Shown here piece after piece: positions 24,119 through 33,984 of a stretch of 37,260 bases of DNA. The notes below the pieces were generated by a model. It saw only the letters and a program-made list of their open reading frames with translations, was not told the origin of the DNA and did not search any database. Origin of the DNA: Bacteroides sp. 43_108 (lineage in GTDB: Bacteria > Bacteroidota > Bacteroidia > Bacteroidales > Bacteroidaceae); contig MNQS01000123.1 of the NCBI GenBank assembly GCA_001915545.1, forward strand, positions 1-37,260, read 5' to 3'. The position numbers and the translations under genes are program-made. The number at the start of each line of letters is the position of its first letter. Position 1 is the first letter of the stretch.

Positions 24119-25273
24119 TTATTTCATAACCCATTGCAAGCAGACCGGTTTATCGGTATGGATGGTCTTGCCTGTATCTTGCAAAAGACCGGTTTCCGCA
24201 TCACGCGCAAACACCTGAATCTCATTGGTATCCCGACAAGCTACTAACAAATACTTACCGTTCGGTGTAATCGTGAAATTACGCGGATGAATGCCCGTCA
24301 ACTGATACCCTACCTTAGTCAGTGTACCATCGGAAGGAGAAACCTTGAAAATAGCTACGCCATCTGCTTGCAGACGGTTGGAAGCATACAGGAATTTTCC
24401 ATCGGGCGACAGATGAATATCCGCACTACCTTTCGCGCCCACCGTGTCTGCCTTGATGACTTGTTGCTGTGTCAGGGTCTTTCCATCGTACGTCCACACC
24501 ACTACTTCGCCAGACAATTCCGTCAACAGATACGCATGTTTTCCCTGCTTGTCAAAACAAGCATGACGCGGACCTGAACCTGGAGCCAGCTCAATATCAA
24601 ATGCAGCCGCTTCATCCAATAAATCCGTTCCTTTCGTTCCTGGAGTTTGTTTTACTGGAAAAGCATGAATACGGTCCAGTCCCAAATCGTTTGCCAAAAG
24701 CAACTTCCCATCGGGAGTGAAATACACGCAATGCAAGTGAGGCTGCTCCTGCCGTTCCTTATCGGCTCCTTTTCCCTGGAAGGAAATGACATGCCCCTCT
24801 CCTAACTTTCCATCCGCCAGACGAGGGAAAACCGTAATATTTGCTCCCATATAATTGGCAGTCAACACGAACTTACCATCCGGACTCACCGTAATATAAC
24901 ACGGTGAAGCTCCACCCGTAGACTGGCTGTTCAGCAACGTCAGCCCCGCAGTCAACGTATCCAATGCCAACGCATTAGCCGTAAACCCTTTTTCCGTCTC
25001 TCCCACGGCATACACATGCGTACCGTCTTCCGTCGGCACTAAAAACGACGGATTCTCAATCCCCGACAACGTACTGGCCAGCACAGCCTCTCCCGTCTCC
25101 TGATTGAAGCGATACGTCTTTATCCCTTCCTGATCGGCACTTGCATAACTGCCCACCAGCATCAACAAAGTATCCGGTTCTTGTGACACACTCATTTTCT
25201 GCTCACCTTTTCCAGCACAAGCCCCCAACAAAAGAGAGCCGGCACACAACGACATTAAAATGTGCTTCCTCAT
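24119..25273 (-). CDS. lactonase-family beta-propeller lipoprotein (6-phosphogluconolactonase-like)
   Basis: A 384-residue protein with a lipoprotein signal (lipobox LGAC, Cys19) and a seven-bladed propeller of the YbhE/Pgl lactonase family. Repeated blade motifs are visible: SPDGKFVLTANYMGANITVF, TPDGKLLLANDLGLDRIHAF, SPDGKFLYASNRLQADGVAIF and TPNGKYLLVACRDTNEIQVF (each read in separate blades). Cytoplasmic members hydrolyse 6-phosphogluconolactone. The lipid anchor puts this one in the envelope, so the substrate is probably different and the classical pathway role is doubtful. It converges with the kinase gene 17 bp away and ends its own unit; a bidirectional terminator and the RNA gene lie upstream. 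Confidence 0.85.
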   Translation of the reverse strand: MRKHILMSLCAGSLLLGACAGKGEQKMSVSQEPDTLLMLVGSYASADQEGIKTYRFNQETGEAVLASTLSGIENPSFLVPTEDGTHVYAVGETEKGFTANALALDTLTAGLTLLNSQSTGGASPCYITVSPDGKFVLTANYMGANITVFPRLADGKLGEGHVISFQGKGADKERQEQPHLHCVYFTPDGKLLLANDLGLDRIHAFPVKQTPGTKGTDLLDEAAAFDIELAPGSGPRHACFDKQGKHAYLLTELSGEVVVWTYDGKTLTQQQVIKADTVGAKGSADIHLSPDGKFLYASNRLQADGVAIFKVSPSDGTLTKVGYQLTGIHPRNFTITPNGKYLLVACRDTNEIQVFARDAETGLLQDTGKTIHTDKPVCLQWVMK

Positions 25274-25318
25274 AGTTCTATATTATCCAAGTAAACAATG
25301 TTCCAAAAGTAAACTCAT

Positions 25319-25361
25319 AAAAAAACGAAGAACCTTGACTCGCTAAACCCAAGATTCTTCG
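25319..25361 (-). terminator. terminator of the structured RNA gene
   Basis: Complementary 12-nt arms (25326-25337 and 25350-25361, CGAAGAACCTTG against CAAGATTCTTCG with one G-U pair) flank a 12-nt loop and are followed on the minus strand by seven T residues (A run 25319-25325 on the plus strand). Plus-strand CTTTTT after the stem gives weaker activity the other way. Confidence 0.85.
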
Positions 25362-25560
25362 CTTTTTATGAAAAAGAAGAAGCCGTACCCGAGGCGTGAC
25401 GAAACTCCGAATGACAGGTTTTGAGTGCTCCCCTCCTTTGTAATCCACCGGCATAAATGCTACCCGAAGGCGTGGCCCGCCATTGGAAGTAGAAGCTTGT
25501 CTCGGTATTTCTTTAGATTTGATGAGTTTCCCGATTCTGCAAGTACGGCTTCAATTTTTC
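25319..25560 (-). ncRNA. 6S-like / Bacteroidales-1 structured RNA
   Basis: A free-standing RNA gene of about 240 nt with its own perfect promoter and terminator and no open frame. The core is closed by an exact 10-bp helix: GAAGCCGTAC near the 5' end (minus strand at 25552-25543) pairs with GTACGGCTTC at 25388-25379, enclosing 174 nt. Inside are shorter pairable segments, including a GCC-TTCG-GGT-type hairpin (about 25460-25475), and an open-looking region near the middle. Position directly downstream of rplT is the location I recall for the Bacteroidales-1 RNA motif, which has been related to 6S RNA, the RNA that binds RNA polymerase. Identity rests on context, size and closing helix, not on an alignment. 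Confidence 0.75.
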
Positions 25561-25565
25561 TATGA

Positions 25566-25596
25566 CAAATATACGACAAATATTTGAATATACAAA
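25566..25596 (-). promoter_or_regulatory. promoter of the structured RNA gene
   Basis: The minus strand has TTTG (25593-25596) and TATATTTG (25566-25573) separated by exactly 19 bp, a full match to the Bacteroides consensus. Transcription should begin about 25559-25560, just before the closing helix. Confidence 0.85.
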
Positions 25597-25606
25597 AATA
25601 ATGCAC

Positions 25607-25638
25607 AAAAAAAGGATGCCATTTTAGGGGCATCCTTT
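25607..25638 (-). terminator. terminator of the infC-rpmI-rplT operon
   Basis: AAAGGATGCC (25611-25620) pairs with GGCATCCTTT (25629-25638) around an 8-nt loop, and a T7 run follows on the minus strand (A run 25607-25613). It lies 27 bp beyond the rplT stop and separates that operon from the RNA gene's promoter. Confidence 0.9.
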
Positions 25639-25664
25639 ATACATTGTCTCCGTCTCCGGTGAGA

Positions 25665-26015
25665 TTAAGCAGCTTTAGCTTTAGCAACCACAGCCTTGAA
25701 TGCTTCAGGGTGGTTCATAGCTAAGTCAGCCAACACCTTACGGTTGATTTCAATACCTGCTTTGTGCAATGCACCCATCAACTTAGAGTAAGACATACCT
25801 TCCAGACGAGCAGCTGCGTTGATACGCTGGATCCACAATGCGCGGAAGTTACGTTTTTTGTTCTTACGGTCACGGTATGCATAAGTCAGACCTTTTTCCC
25901 AAGTATTCTTAGCAACGGTCCAAACGTTCTTTCTTGCACCAAAATAACCTCTGGTTAAACCTAAAATTTTCTTTCTTCTTGCTCTAGAAGCAACGTGATT
26001 TACTGATCTTGGCAT
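25665..26015 (-). CDS. rplT: 50S ribosomal protein L20
   Basis: A 116-residue, strongly basic protein with the L20 N-terminal extension ([28 protein letters not shown]) and the conserved globular end ([20 protein letters not shown]). L20 is an early 23S-binding assembly protein and in many bacteria also represses its own operon by binding the leader mRNA. It is the last gene of infC-rpmI-rplT, 109 bp after rpmI. That spacer is long enough for an RNA control element, though I could not define one. Confidence 0.97.
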   Translation of the reverse strand: MPRSVNHVASRARRKKILGLTRGYFGARKNVWTVAKNTWEKGLTYAYRDRKNKKRNFRALWIQRINAAARLEGMSYSKLMGALHKAGIEINRKVLADLAMNHPEAFKAVVAKAKAA

Positions 26016-26124
26016 AGTTTTAATTCTTTTTTGAATGATAGCGCCGATATATTCTCAATCGGACTTGAGGCTAATGCATTCGGTTAATAATTTAAAATGA
26101 TACGTTTTTACGCTTTTGTTAAGA

Positions 26125-26322
26125 TTACTTCATGCAAAGAAGTTCTTTTACCTGAGCTAAGTTAGCATTGTCAACTAAGCCCATGTGGCAAAGGTTTCTT
26201 TTCTGCTTTTTAGTCTTCTTAGTCAAAATGTGACTGTGAAAAGCGTGCTTTCTTTTGATTTTACCTGTTCCGGTAAGAGCGAATCTTTTTTTAGCACCGG
26301 AGTTAGTCTTGATCTTTGGCAT
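26125..26322 (-). CDS. rpmI: 50S ribosomal protein L35
   Basis: A 65-residue basic protein with the L35 signature [20 protein letters not shown] and [20 protein letters not shown], of normal length. It binds 23S rRNA in the large subunit. It lies 72 bp downstream of infC and upstream of rplT, the standard operon order. Confidence 0.97.
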   Translation of the reverse strand: MPKIKTNSGAKKRFALTGTGKIKRKHAFHSHILTKKTKKQKRNLCHMGLVDNANLAQVKELLCMK

Positions 26323-26394
26323 CTTGTTAAAATTTTAATTATTATTATTCACATGGTAACGCACTATACCGGCGCGTTACGCACTTTCTTTTCT

Positions 26395-26976
26395 TTATTC
26401 TTTGGTTTCAACCACCTTCGCAGGTTCTGGTTTTGCAGCCTTTTTCGGAGCTCCCGGTTTTTTTGGAGACAATGATATAGTCATTCTCTTTCCTTCGAGC
26501 AACGGCATCTGCTCTACCTTTGCATAGTCTTCCAAGTCGTTGGCGAAACGGAGCAAGAGCACTTCTCCCTGTTCCTTGAACAAAATGGAACGTCCTTTAA
26601 AGAACACGTATGCTTTTACCTTATCTCCATCCTGCAAGAAACCGATGGCATGTTTCAGTTTGAAGTTGTAATCGTGTTCGTCGGTCTGAGGTCCGAAACG
26701 GATTTCCTTCACGTTTACCTTCACCTGTTTAGCTTTCTGTTCCTTTGCGCGTTTTTTCAGCTGATAGAGGAATTTAGAATAATCTATAATTCGACAAACT
26801 GGAGGAACTGCGTTAGGTGAAATTTCGACCAAGTCGGCTTCGTGTTCTTCCGCAAGTTTCAAAGCCTGCGCAATCGGATATACCGCCGATTCAATATCAT
26901 CTCCCACAATACGTACTTCTTTGGCGCGAATCTGTTCGTTGATTCGGTGTTGCCCTTTTAACGTGTCATTTTTCAT
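26395..26976 (-). CDS. infC: translation initiation factor IF-3
   Basis: A 193-residue protein with the IF3 N-domain ([15 protein letters not shown]; residues 11-85), the basic linker ([20 protein letters not shown]) and the C-domain ([19 protein letters not shown] onward). A Lys/Pro/Ala-rich tail after residue 170 extends beyond the E. coli protein, as is usual in Bacteroidota. The start is an ATG, not the AUU used for autoregulation in E. coli. It is first in the ribosomal operon, 101 bp after thrS, with a long hairpin in the spacer. Confidence 0.96.
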   Translation of the reverse strand: MKNDTLKGQHRINEQIRAKEVRIVGDDIESAVYPIAQALKLAEEHEADLVEISPNAVPPVCRIIDYSKFLYQLKKRAKEQKAKQVKVNVKEIRFGPQTDEHDYNFKLKHAIGFLQDGDKVKAYVFFKGRSILFKEQGEVLLLRFANDLEDYAKVEQMPLLEGKRMTISLSPKKPGAPKKAAKPEPAKVVETKE

Positions 26977-27033
26977 TAAAAATAGTGTCTTCCTGTTTGT
27001 TTTTTGAATTTATAAATTATTTATTTCAAAGTC

Positions 27034-27070
27034 CGTTTGCCGCAGAATTTTGATTCTGTCAGCAAACGGC
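27034..27070 (-). promoter_or_regulatory. interrupted hairpin in the thrS-infC spacer
   Basis: On the minus strand CCGTTTGC pairs with GCAAACGG (8 bp) and, inside a 2/3-nt internal loop, CAGAAT pairs with ATTCTG around a 4-nt loop. No T run follows, so it is not a simple terminator. Position in the infC leader suggests an RNA control element or processing site. Positions are good to about 1 bp. Confidence 0.5.
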
Positions 27071-27077
27071 TGCAAAT

Positions 27078-29018
27078 TTACCATTTATTTATCATATTAT
27101 GAACTTCTTCTGCAATATTTTTTGCAAATTCTTCGATTTTCATGGTTCCTTTGTCTCCTTCACCCTGCTTACGTACGGCAACTTCACCATTTTCGGCTTC
27201 TTTTTCGCCCACAATCAGCATGTAAGGGATACGTTTCATTTCGTTGTCGCGAATCTTACGGCCAATCTTTTCGTTACGGTCATCTACCAATGCACGTACG
27301 TCATACTTTTTCAATTCCATGCGTACCTCATCGGCATAGTCATTGAATTTTTCAGAGATAGGCAAGATAGCCACCTGATCCGGAGTCAGCCACAACGGGA
27401 ACTTACCAGCAGTGTGTTCAATCAGCACAGCCACGAAACGTTCCATTGAACCAAACGGAGCACGGTGAATCATTACAGGACGATGTTTCTGGTTATCTGA
27501 GCCCATGTATTCCAACTGGAAGCGTTCCGGCAAGTTGTAGTCCACCTGAATGGTACCCAGCTGCCAGCGACGACCGATAGCATCCTTCACCATGAAGTCC
27601 AGTTTCGGACCGTAGAATGCAGCTTCACCGTATTCCACTTTCGCCTTCAATCCCTTTTCTTCGCAAGCTTCCACGATAGCCTGTTCTGCCTTTTCCCAGT
27701 TTTCATCGCTACCGATGTATTTTTCACGGTTTTCCTTGTCACGCAGAGAAATCTGAGCTTCAAAGTTTTCCAGACCCATAGAAGTGAATACGATAGAGAT
27801 GATGTCCATCACACGGAGGAATTCATCTTTCACCTGATCAGGACGGCAGAAGATGTGCGCATCATCCTGTGTAAAGCTACGTACACGAGTCAATCCGTGC
27901 AACTCACCACTCTGCTCGTAACGACATACCGTACCGAATTCAGCAATACGCAACGGCAGGTCACGATAAGAACGCGGAGAGTTCTTGTAAATCATACAGT
28001 GATGCGGACAGTTCATCGGTTTCAAGAAGTATTCTTCGCCTTCTTCCGGAGTATGGATAGGCTGGAATGCATCTTTACCATATTTTGCATAGTGACCTGA
28101 AGTCACATACAACAGTTTGTTACCGATAGGCGGACACATTACTTCCTGATAGTCATAACGTGCCTGGATACGACGGAGGAAGTCCTGCAGACGGATACGC
28201 AAGGCAGTACCTTTCGGCAACCACATCGGAAGTCCCTTACCGACTGTATCCGAAAACATGAACAAATCCATTTCCTTACCAATCTTACGGTGGTCACGTT
28301 TCTTGGCTTCTTCCAGCATTACCAGATATTCATCCAGCATCTTCTTTTTCGGGAAAGTGATACCATAGATACGTGTCATCTGTTTGCGGTCTTCCTGACC
28401 TCTCCAGTAAGCACCAGCTACAGACAGCAGCTTGATAGCCTTAATAGGAGCAGTAGACAACAAGTGCGGACCACGGCAAAGGTCGGTAAACGCACCCTGA
28501 GTATATATACTGATGTGACCGTCTTCCAGTTCAGAAATCAACTCACACTTGTAAGTTTCACCTCTGTCACCGAACATTTTCAAAGCATCTTCCTTTGAAA
28601 TGCTCTGGCGAACCAATTCTTCCTTCTTGGCAGCCAGTTCAGCCATTTTCTTTTCAATGGCAGGCAGGTCACCTTCCTTAATCACAGCCTCACCCGGATC
28701 TACATCATAATAGAATCCGTTTTCGATAGCCGGACCGATACCGAACTGAATGCCCGGATACAATTCCTGCAATGCCTCAGCCAGCAAGTGTGCACTTGTA
28801 TGCCAGAAGGCATGCTTTCCTTGTTCGTCTTCCCATTTATAAAGAACGAAGTTTGCATCTTCGTTGATAGGACGATTCAAATCCACAGTTTCACCGTTCA
28901 CCCCACAAGCCAATACATCCTGTGCCAGACGGGAACTGATGCTTTCTGCAATCTGCAGACCAGTAACTCCTTCGTTATACTCGCGAACGGAGCCGTCAGG
29001 AAAAGTTATCTTAACCAT
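27078..29018 (-). CDS. thrS: threonine-tRNA ligase
   Basis: A 646-residue class II synthetase with the full domain order. The TGS domain (1-62, [16 protein letters not shown]) is followed by the SAD editing domain with the HTSAHLL metal motif (about 75-81). The catalytic core has the zinc ligand in PMNCPHH and motif 2 around [15 protein letters not shown], and the C-terminal anticodon domain includes [12 protein letters not shown]. It charges tRNA(Thr) and edits Ser-tRNA(Thr). It precedes infC, as in many bacteria. Confidence 0.97.
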   Translation of the reverse strand: MVKITFPDGSVREYNEGVTGLQIAESISSRLAQDVLACGVNGETVDLNRPINEDANFVLYKWEDEQGKHAFWHTSAHLLAEALQELYPGIQFGIGPAIENGFYYDVDPGEAVIKEGDLPAIEKKMAELAAKKEELVRQSISKEDALKMFGDRGETYKCELISELEDGHISIYTQGAFTDLCRGPHLLSTAPIKAIKLLSVAGAYWRGQEDRKQMTRIYGITFPKKKMLDEYLVMLEEAKKRDHRKIGKEMDLFMFSDTVGKGLPMWLPKGTALRIRLQDFLRRIQARYDYQEVMCPPIGNKLLYVTSGHYAKYGKDAFQPIHTPEEGEEYFLKPMNCPHHCMIYKNSPRSYRDLPLRIAEFGTVCRYEQSGELHGLTRVRSFTQDDAHIFCRPDQVKDEFLRVMDIISIVFTSMGLENFEAQISLRDKENREKYIGSDENWEKAEQAIVEACEEKGLKAKVEYGEAAFYGPKLDFMVKDAIGRRWQLGTIQVDYNLPERFQLEYMGSDNQKHRPVMIHRAPFGSMERFVAVLIEHTAGKFPLWLTPDQVAILPISEKFNDYADEVRMELKKYDVRALVDDRNEKIGRKIRDNEMKRIPYMLIVGEKEAENGEVAVRKQGEGDKGTMKIEEFAKNIAEEVHNMINKW

Positions 29019-29049
29019 AGTCTTTTTGTATTAATCTATTATTGAGACG

Positions 29050-29057
29050 CAAAAATA
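29050..29057 (-). promoter_or_regulatory. -7 box for thrS
   Basis: The minus strand reads TATTTTTG, matching TAnnTTTG, 31 bp upstream of the thrS ATG. The upstream sequence is very AT-rich and no unambiguous -33 box is seen. Confidence 0.5.
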
Positions 29058-29092
29058 TAAACTTTTTAGTTAAAGAAAAATATTGCATCCAA

Positions 29093-31096
29093 TTATTTCT
29101 CCTCTATTGTCGTAAATCGCTTGATAATATTGTAGGCCGAGAATATTCCCAGTTCACCTGCCTTACTCAAATCCTGAATACCCTGACGGTTATTGCCCAA
29201 GAAGATATTCGTCAGTCCGCGATTGTAATAGGCATCCGCAAAACGGGGATCCTGCTCAATGGCCTTGTTGTAATCTACCAACGCAGCCCGATAGTCCTTC
29301 ATCACCGCCAGGATATTACCACGGTTATAATATGCATACACAAAGTCAGGAGCCAGTTCAATCACACGGTCCAAATCTTCGCGCACCTTATTATAGTCAT
29401 ACGAACGCACCTGCAGGTTCTGTTCCTCTACCGTTTCCACTTCAAACTTCCGGTCGCGCTTACGGTATTCCAACTGTTTGTAGTAAATCAGTGCACGACT
29501 GAAATAAGCCGGGAAGAACGTAGAGTCACAGCGGATAGCCTCATCCATATCCTTCAACGCATTGTCAAAGTCCTGCACCAGATAGAAGTCAAGTGCCCGG
29601 GCATAATAATGCAGCACATTACCCGGCTCCTTCACAATGGCAGCCGTCTCTTCATCAATAGAAGCGAAATGCTGCTTCACCTGCTCTTCCGACAACGAAG
29701 CCTCGTTGTTCGTAATCAGCAGACGATGCGGAAGCACCCTGCGTGCATTCAGGTCGTCGATACCTTTATAATAATTGACCTGACGCTTCACCTCTTCCGG
29801 ACGCTCGTAGTAATTCAGGGCAAACATCGGCTGCGGCAAAATCGTCACATTCTTGTCCTGCACCCTTCCACGGTAATCCGTCTTGTAACGGTCGTCTTCC
29901 GAATCATTGTCGGCCACCACAATCTTGCGGTAGTTTTCCACGTTCTTATCCGATTTCTTACGCGTCTTGTCGTTCGAAGCCGTCTGCTTTTTCGTACCGT
30001 TCTGCGCTTCAATCTGCGCTTTCAGCACCTTAAATTCGTCGGCATCCGCCCCTTTCAGGTCGCCCACCTTTCTTCTGGCCTGCGCACGATACTGATATCC
30101 GGCCAAGAAGTTGGGATATTCTTCCAGCACCGCCGAATAGTCCTCGATGGCCCCGGGATAATCACCCGTACGGTCGCGCAGCAAGCCCCGGTTGAAACGG
30201 GCCATCAGGTTGTCCGGCTCCATCTTAAGCACAAAGTCGAAATCCTCAATCGCGCGGTTGTCATCCCCCACCTGTGCACGCAGCAAACCACGGTTATAGT
30301 GTCCGATAAAATTATTCCGGTCCACATCCAGTGCCAGGTCATAATCCGACATCGCCCCTCTCAGGTTATTCTGATGGTATCTTGCCAACGCACGGTTGAT
30401 ATATACGCCCGCATTACGCACCGACAGACGAATCGCCTCCGTCAAGTCCGTTTCCGCATCCTTATACTTTCCGCGTTGCAAGAACAGCATACCGCGCGAC
30501 GACCACGTATCCGGATTATAGCGGTCCATCTCAATAGCCTTGTCCGCATCCGTCATGGCCTGCAGCGTATCCTTCTGTTTCAGCGACACCTCCGTACGCA
30601 TCAGGTACGCATCCGTATAGCGCGGAGAGATACGAATCAGCGTATCCAAATCCGCACGTGCCTGCGCATATTCCTCCTCGTGCATCCGGCACAAAGCCAG
30701 GTTATGCCACAGACTGATATTCTCCGGATCCATCTTCAGGGCCTTGCGGTAATCCTGAATAGCCCCCTGATAATTCTGCTGGCGGATACGGGAAATACCG
30801 CGAATCTGATACGCATTCACCACAAAAGGATTGCGTTCCAGCGCCTGCGAACAGTCGGCTTCCGCTCCCTGATAATCATCCAGGTTCATCTTGGCCAGTC
30901 CACGGTAAAAATACGGTTCAGCCAGATACGGTTTCGCCCCGATTACCTGATTGAAATACTGGATAGAGAGGACATAATCCTCAAAATAAAGTGCATTTTT
31001 CCCGATGGTCATAACCCTGTCCGTATTAATCTGCGACAGGGCAACCACCGGGAAAAACATACCTATATATAATATGTATAGGATTCTTTTGATCAT
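29093..31096 (-). CDS. exported tetratricopeptide-repeat protein
   Basis: A 667-residue protein with an N-terminal signal peptide (about 1-22, ending VALSQ) followed by at least ten TPR units. These carry the usual pattern of small and aromatic residues (for example [40 protein letters not shown]). A charged, Lys-rich insert at about residues 355-410 interrupts the array. TPRs mediate protein-protein contacts, so this is probably a periplasmic scaffold; no enzyme domain is present. Its ATG overlaps the def stop as ATGA, indicating translational coupling with def and ruvX. Its role in that operon is unknown to me. Confidence 0.9.
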   Translation of the reverse strand: MIKRILYILYIGMFFPVVALSQINTDRVMTIGKNALYFEDYVLSIQYFNQVIGAKPYLAEPYFYRGLAKMNLDDYQGAEADCSQALERNPFVVNAYQIRGISRIRQQNYQGAIQDYRKALKMDPENISLWHNLALCRMHEEEYAQARADLDTLIRISPRYTDAYLMRTEVSLKQKDTLQAMTDADKAIEMDRYNPDTWSSRGMLFLQRGKYKDAETDLTEAIRLSVRNAGVYINRALARYHQNNLRGAMSDYDLALDVDRNNFIGHYNRGLLRAQVGDDNRAIEDFDFVLKMEPDNLMARFNRGLLRDRTGDYPGAIEDYSAVLEEYPNFLAGYQYRAQARRKVGDLKGADADEFKVLKAQIEAQNGTKKQTASNDKTRKKSDKNVENYRKIVVADNDSEDDRYKTDYRGRVQDKNVTILPQPMFALNYYERPEEVKRQVNYYKGIDDLNARRVLPHRLLITNNEASLSEEQVKQHFASIDEETAAIVKEPGNVLHYYARALDFYLVQDFDNALKDMDEAIRCDSTFFPAYFSRALIYYKQLEYRKRDRKFEVETVEEQNLQVRSYDYNKVREDLDRVIELAPDFVYAYYNRGNILAVMKDYRAALVDYNKAIEQDPRFADAYYNRGLTNIFLGNNRQGIQDLSKAGELGIFSAYNIIKRFTTIEEK

Positions 31097-31656
31097 TTCA
31101 CCGTTTTCACTTTATAAGAGCAACGAGCTTTCCCATTCACCATACCGTTCAGTTTGCCACGAATCATCTGTTTGCGCAAAGCCGACAAATGATCGATAAA
31201 CATGGTACCATCCAGGTGGTCGAATTCATGCTGCATCACACGGGCCAGATAGCCTTCCACCCACTCATCGTGCGGCTGCATGTTTTCATCCAGGTAAGTC
31301 ACGTGAATCTTGTCCGGACGCTTTACACTTTCATGGATACCCGGCAAACTCAGACAGCCTTCTTCCATTGAAACCAGTTCACCGCCTGTTTCCAAAATAT
31401 GCGGATTGATATACGTACGCTTGAAGTCCTTGAACTCCGGCATGTCATCCGACAGCACGTCCAGGTTCACCACTACCACACGGATAGGAAGCCCGATCTG
31501 AGGAGCAGCCAGTCCCACGCCGTCGGCACGGTCCATCGTTTCAAACATATTTGTAATCAGCTCTTTCAAGCCCGGATAATCTGGTGTAATATCTTGAGCC
31601 TCCTGACGCAATACAGGCTGCCCGTATACATAAATAGGTAAAATCATATTATTCAA
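31093..31656 (-). CDS. def: peptide deformylase
   Basis: A 187-residue metalloenzyme that removes the formyl group from nascent proteins. The three family motifs are intact: [10 protein letters not shown] (about 47-56), EGCLSLP (metal-binding Cys, about 98-104) and QHEFDHLDG (two metal-binding His and the catalytic Glu, about 140-148). It lies 12 bp after ruvX and overlaps the TPR gene by 4 bp, so the three form one operon. Confidence 0.96.
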   Translation of the reverse strand: MNNMILPIYVYGQPVLRQEAQDITPDYPGLKELITNMFETMDRADGVGLAAPQIGLPIRVVVVNLDVLSDDMPEFKDFKRTYINPHILETGGELVSMEEGCLSLPGIHESVKRPDKIHVTYLDENMQPHDEWVEGYLARVMQHEFDHLDGTMFIDHLSALRKQMIRGKLNGMVNGKARCSYKVKTVK

Positions 31657-31668
31657 AAATTTATTAAG

Positions 31669-32085
31669 TTACATTCTTCTCGATTCCAAATAAGATTGCA
31701 GAATAATCGTGGCACTGATTTCGTCCACCAGCGCCTTGTCCTGACGCGCCTTCTTCTTCAGTCCGCCGTCAAGCATCGCCTGATGTGCCAGCACAGAAGT
31801 AAACCGTTCGTCCACCAGTTCCACCGGCATGTCCGGCAACTTCTTCTTCAGCTGCGCCACAAACGGCTTGATATATTTCATGTTTTCGGAGTCCTCATTG
31901 TTCATCTGCCTGGGATGCCCCACCACGATGCGCTCCACCTTTTCCTGCGCCACATACTTCAGTAAAAAATCCATCAGCTCATGTGTCGGCACGGTAGTCA
32001 GTCCGTTCGCTATAATCTGCATCGGATCGGTCACTGCAATTCCGGTGCGTTTTCTGCCATAATCTATTGCCAAAATTCTGCTCAT
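31669..32085 (-). CDS. ruvX: Holliday-junction resolvase-like YqgF/RuvX family protein
   Basis: A 138-residue RNase H-fold protein. The start at 32085 (MSRILAIDYG) is preferred over an in-frame ATG 18 bp upstream, because the family begins directly with the first strand. Conserved motifs are AIDYGRKRTGIAV with the catalytic Asp, VVGHPRQMN, VDERFTSV and DEISATIILQSYL with the last acidic residue. Members act in pre-16S rRNA 5'-end processing and have been proposed as junction resolvases. It is first in the ruvX-def-TPR operon. Confidence 0.92.
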   Translation of the reverse strand: MSRILAIDYGRKRTGIAVTDPMQIIANGLTTVPTHELMDFLLKYVAQEKVERIVVGHPRQMNNEDSENMKYIKPFVAQLKKKLPDMPVELVDERFTSVLAHQAMLDGGLKKKARQDKALVDEISATIILQSYLESRRM

Positions 32086-32100
32086 ACGGCGACAAAAGTA

Positions 32101-32108
32101 CAAATTTA
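32101..32108 (-). promoter_or_regulatory. -7 box for ruvX-def-TPR
   Basis: The minus strand reads TAAATTTG, followed directly by a second match, TACTTTTG (32093-32100), about 10-20 bp upstream of the ruvX ATG. Neither has a clear -33 TTTG at 19-20 bp, and the two cannot be ranked by sequence alone. Confidence 0.4.
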
Positions 32109-32230
32109 TTCCTTACTTATTTACATATAAAACTTAAAAAAAGCATACCATAAGGCTTTCAAAGCTCCAAATGACAGGTTTCGGCCTCAAATAAAATCAA
32201 AGGCCACATCGGATTTAGGAAAAATATGCG

Positions 32231-32238
32231 TACCTTTG
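32231..32238 (+). promoter_or_regulatory. -7 box for guaA
   Basis: TACCTTTG, a strong TAnnTTTG match, lies 33 bp upstream of the guaA ATG inside the short palindrome-like ATGCG...CGCAT context. The -33 region has only TTTAG at a short spacing. I see no purine riboswitch-like structure in the 168-bp spacer. Confidence 0.6.
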
Positions 32239-32271
32239 CGCGCATAGATTACATTTTACATCACACACAAT

Positions 32272-33825
32272 ATGCAGGAAAAAATTATTATTCTTGACTT
32301 CGGTTCACAAACCACGCAGCTTATCGGCCGCCGTGTGCGCGAGCTGAACATGTATTGCGAAATTGTTCCTTACAACAAGTTTCCACACGATGACCCGTCG
32401 GTTATCGGCGTAATCTTGTCGGGAAGTCCTTTCTCAGTGTATGATGAGAAGGCTTTCAAAGTTGATTTAACCAACATCCGCGGAAAATATCCTATCCTGG
32501 GTATCTGCTATGGTGCACAATTCATGTCGTACACCAACGGAGGAAAGGTAGAGCCGGCCAACACCCGCGAATACGGACGTGCACACCTGGCTACTTTCGA
32601 CCACCAGAACCCGCTGCTGAAAGGCATCCGTGAACACTCTCAGGTATGGATGAGCCACGGTGACACCATCACTGCCATCCCCGACAACTTTGAAATCATC
32701 GCTTCTACCGACAAAGTAGCCATCGCCGCTTACCAGGCAAAAAACGAAAAGCTCTGGGGCGTACAGTTCCATCCGGAAGTGTTCCACAGCGAAGACGGAA
32801 CTTTGCTGCTGAAGAACTTCGTAGTAGACATCTGTGGCGGAAAGCAGGACTGGAGTGCCGCTTCTTTCATTGAAACCACAGTAGCCGAACTGAAGCAACA
32901 GCTTGGCGACGACAAGGTAGTATTAGGACTGAGCGGTGGCGTTGACTCATCAGTAGCAGCCGTATTGCTGAACAAAGCCATCGGAAAGAACCTGACCTGT
33001 ATCTTCGTAGACCACGGAATGCTTCGCAAGAACGAATTCAAGAACGTATTGCACGACTATGAATGCCTTGGTCTGAACGTGATCGGCGTAGACGCCAGCG
33101 AAAAGTTCTTCTCAGAACTGGCAGGTGTAACCGAACCCGAACGCAAACGTAAGATTATCGGTAAAGGATTTATCGACGTATTCGATGAAGAAGCACATAA
33201 GATTCAGGATGTGAAATGGCTGGCACAGGGTACTATCTATCCTGACTGCATCGAGTCATTATCTATCACCGGTACCGTTATCAAGAGTCACCACAACGTA
33301 GGTGGTCTGCCGGAAAAGATGAACCTGAAACTTTGCGAACCTTTGCGTCTGTTGTTCAAAGATGAAGTACGCCGCGTAGGTCGCGAGCTGGGTATGCCTG
33401 AGCACCTGATTACCCGTCATCCGTTCCCGGGTCCGGGCTTGGCTGTACGTATCTTGGGCGACATCACTCGTGAAAAAGTACGTATCCTGCAGGATGCTGA
33501 CGACCTCTTTATCCAGGGCTTGCGCGACTGGAAGGTGAAAGATGAAAACGGTAACGAAACTTCCCTGTACCATCAGGTATGGCAGGCCGGCGTAATCCTG
33601 TTGCCGGTACAGAGCGTAGGAGTTATGGGCGACGAACGTACCTACGAACGTGCCGTAGCACTGCGTGCGGTAACAAGTACCGATGCCATGACAGCCGACT
33701 GGGCTCACCTGCCCTACGAATTCATGGCCAAGGTTTCGAATGACATTATCAACAAAGTAAAAGGCGTGAACCGCGTTTGCTATGATATCTCGTCAAAACC
33801 GCCAGCCACCATCGAGTGGGAATGA
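32272..33825 (+). CDS. guaA: GMP synthase (glutamine-hydrolysing)
   Basis: A 517-residue enzyme converting XMP to GMP. The class I glutamine amidotransferase domain (1-190) has the nucleophile C79 in GICYGAQ and the His-Glu pair in QFHPEV (H167, E169). The ATP-pyrophosphatase domain has the PP-loop SGGVDSS (221-227), and the C-terminal dimerisation domain ends in IEWE. The gene is intact. Its last bases, ATCGAGTGGGAAT, recur at 34753-34765, so the present stop (TGA) was supplied by inserted DNA, while the presumed original stop (TAA) is now 0.9 kb downstream. The encoded end is unchanged. Confidence 0.97.
   Translation: MQEKIIILDFGSQTTQLIGRRVRELNMYCEIVPYNKFPHDDPSVIGVILSGSPFSVYDEKAFKVDLTNIRGKYPILGICYGAQFMSYTNGGKVEPANTREYGRAHLATFDHQNPLLKGIREHSQVWMSHGDTITAIPDNFEIIASTDKVAIAAYQAKNEKLWGVQFHPEVFHSEDGTLLLKNFVVDICGGKQDWSAASFIETTVAELKQQLGDDKVVLGLSGGVDSSVAAVLLNKAIGKNLTCIFVDHGMLRKNEFKNVLHDYECLGLNVIGVDASEKFFSELAGVTEPERKRKIIGKGFIDVFDEEAHKIQDVKWLAQGTIYPDCIESLSITGTVIKSHHNVGGLPEKMNLKLCEPLRLLFKDEVRRVGRELGMPEHLITRHPFPGPGLAVRILGDITREKVRILQDADDLFIQGLRDWKVKDENGNETSLYHQVWQAGVILLPVQSVGVMGDERTYERAVALRAVTSTDAMTADWAHLPYEFMAKVSNDIINKVKGVNRVCYDISSKPPATIEWE
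33811..33823 (+). repeat. left copy of the 13-bp guaA-end repeat (attL-like)
   Basis: ATCGAGTGGGAAT at the very 3' end of guaA is repeated exactly at 34753-34765. Insertion at this point keeps the encoded IEWE end, as expected for an integrase that targets the 3' end of guaA. Confidence 0.75.
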
Positions 33826-33865
33826 TTAAAACCCTATTTATAGCCTTTCTTTAAGGCATTTAGAG

Positions 33866-33899
33866 TAGCCTCAACTTTAAAAAGTTGGGGCTATTTCTT
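33866..33899 (+). terminator. terminator downstream of guaA
   Basis: TAGCCTCAACTTT (33866-33878) pairs with AAAGTTGGGGCTA (33881-33893) with one G-U pair, followed by TTTCTTT. It lies 41 bp after the guaA stop and within the inserted DNA, so the insertion replaced the original terminator. Confidence 0.7.
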
Positions 33900-33959
33900 T
33901 GATTCATAGCCTCCAGTACATTCAGGTGGCTTTTTTAGCATTTTTGTTAACTACTATGA

Positions 33960-33984
33960 ATTGACACCAGTTTTTGACACCAGT
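33960..33984 (+). repeat. left 25-bp direct repeat, itself a tandem of TGACACCAGT
   Basis: The segment contains TGACACCAGT twice, separated by TTTT, and recurs exactly at 34649-34673, 689 bp away. Here it is read in frame into the recombinase fragment (the second half encodes FDTS). The two copies bracket that fragment and the small ORF. Confidence 0.8.

Noticed and set aside
29042..31072. A 676-codon open frame on the plus strand opposite the TPR protein gene.
   Set aside because: It is fully antisense to a gene with a signal peptide and clear TPR units. Its product is a biased His/Arg/Ile/Val-rich sequence with no domain, as expected from complementing GC-rich codons.
33901..33941. A second terminator after guaA (AGCCTCC ... 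GGTGGCT then T6).
   Set aside because: The stem has a central mismatch and is short; the hairpin at 33866-33893 is clearly better, so this one is left unannotated.
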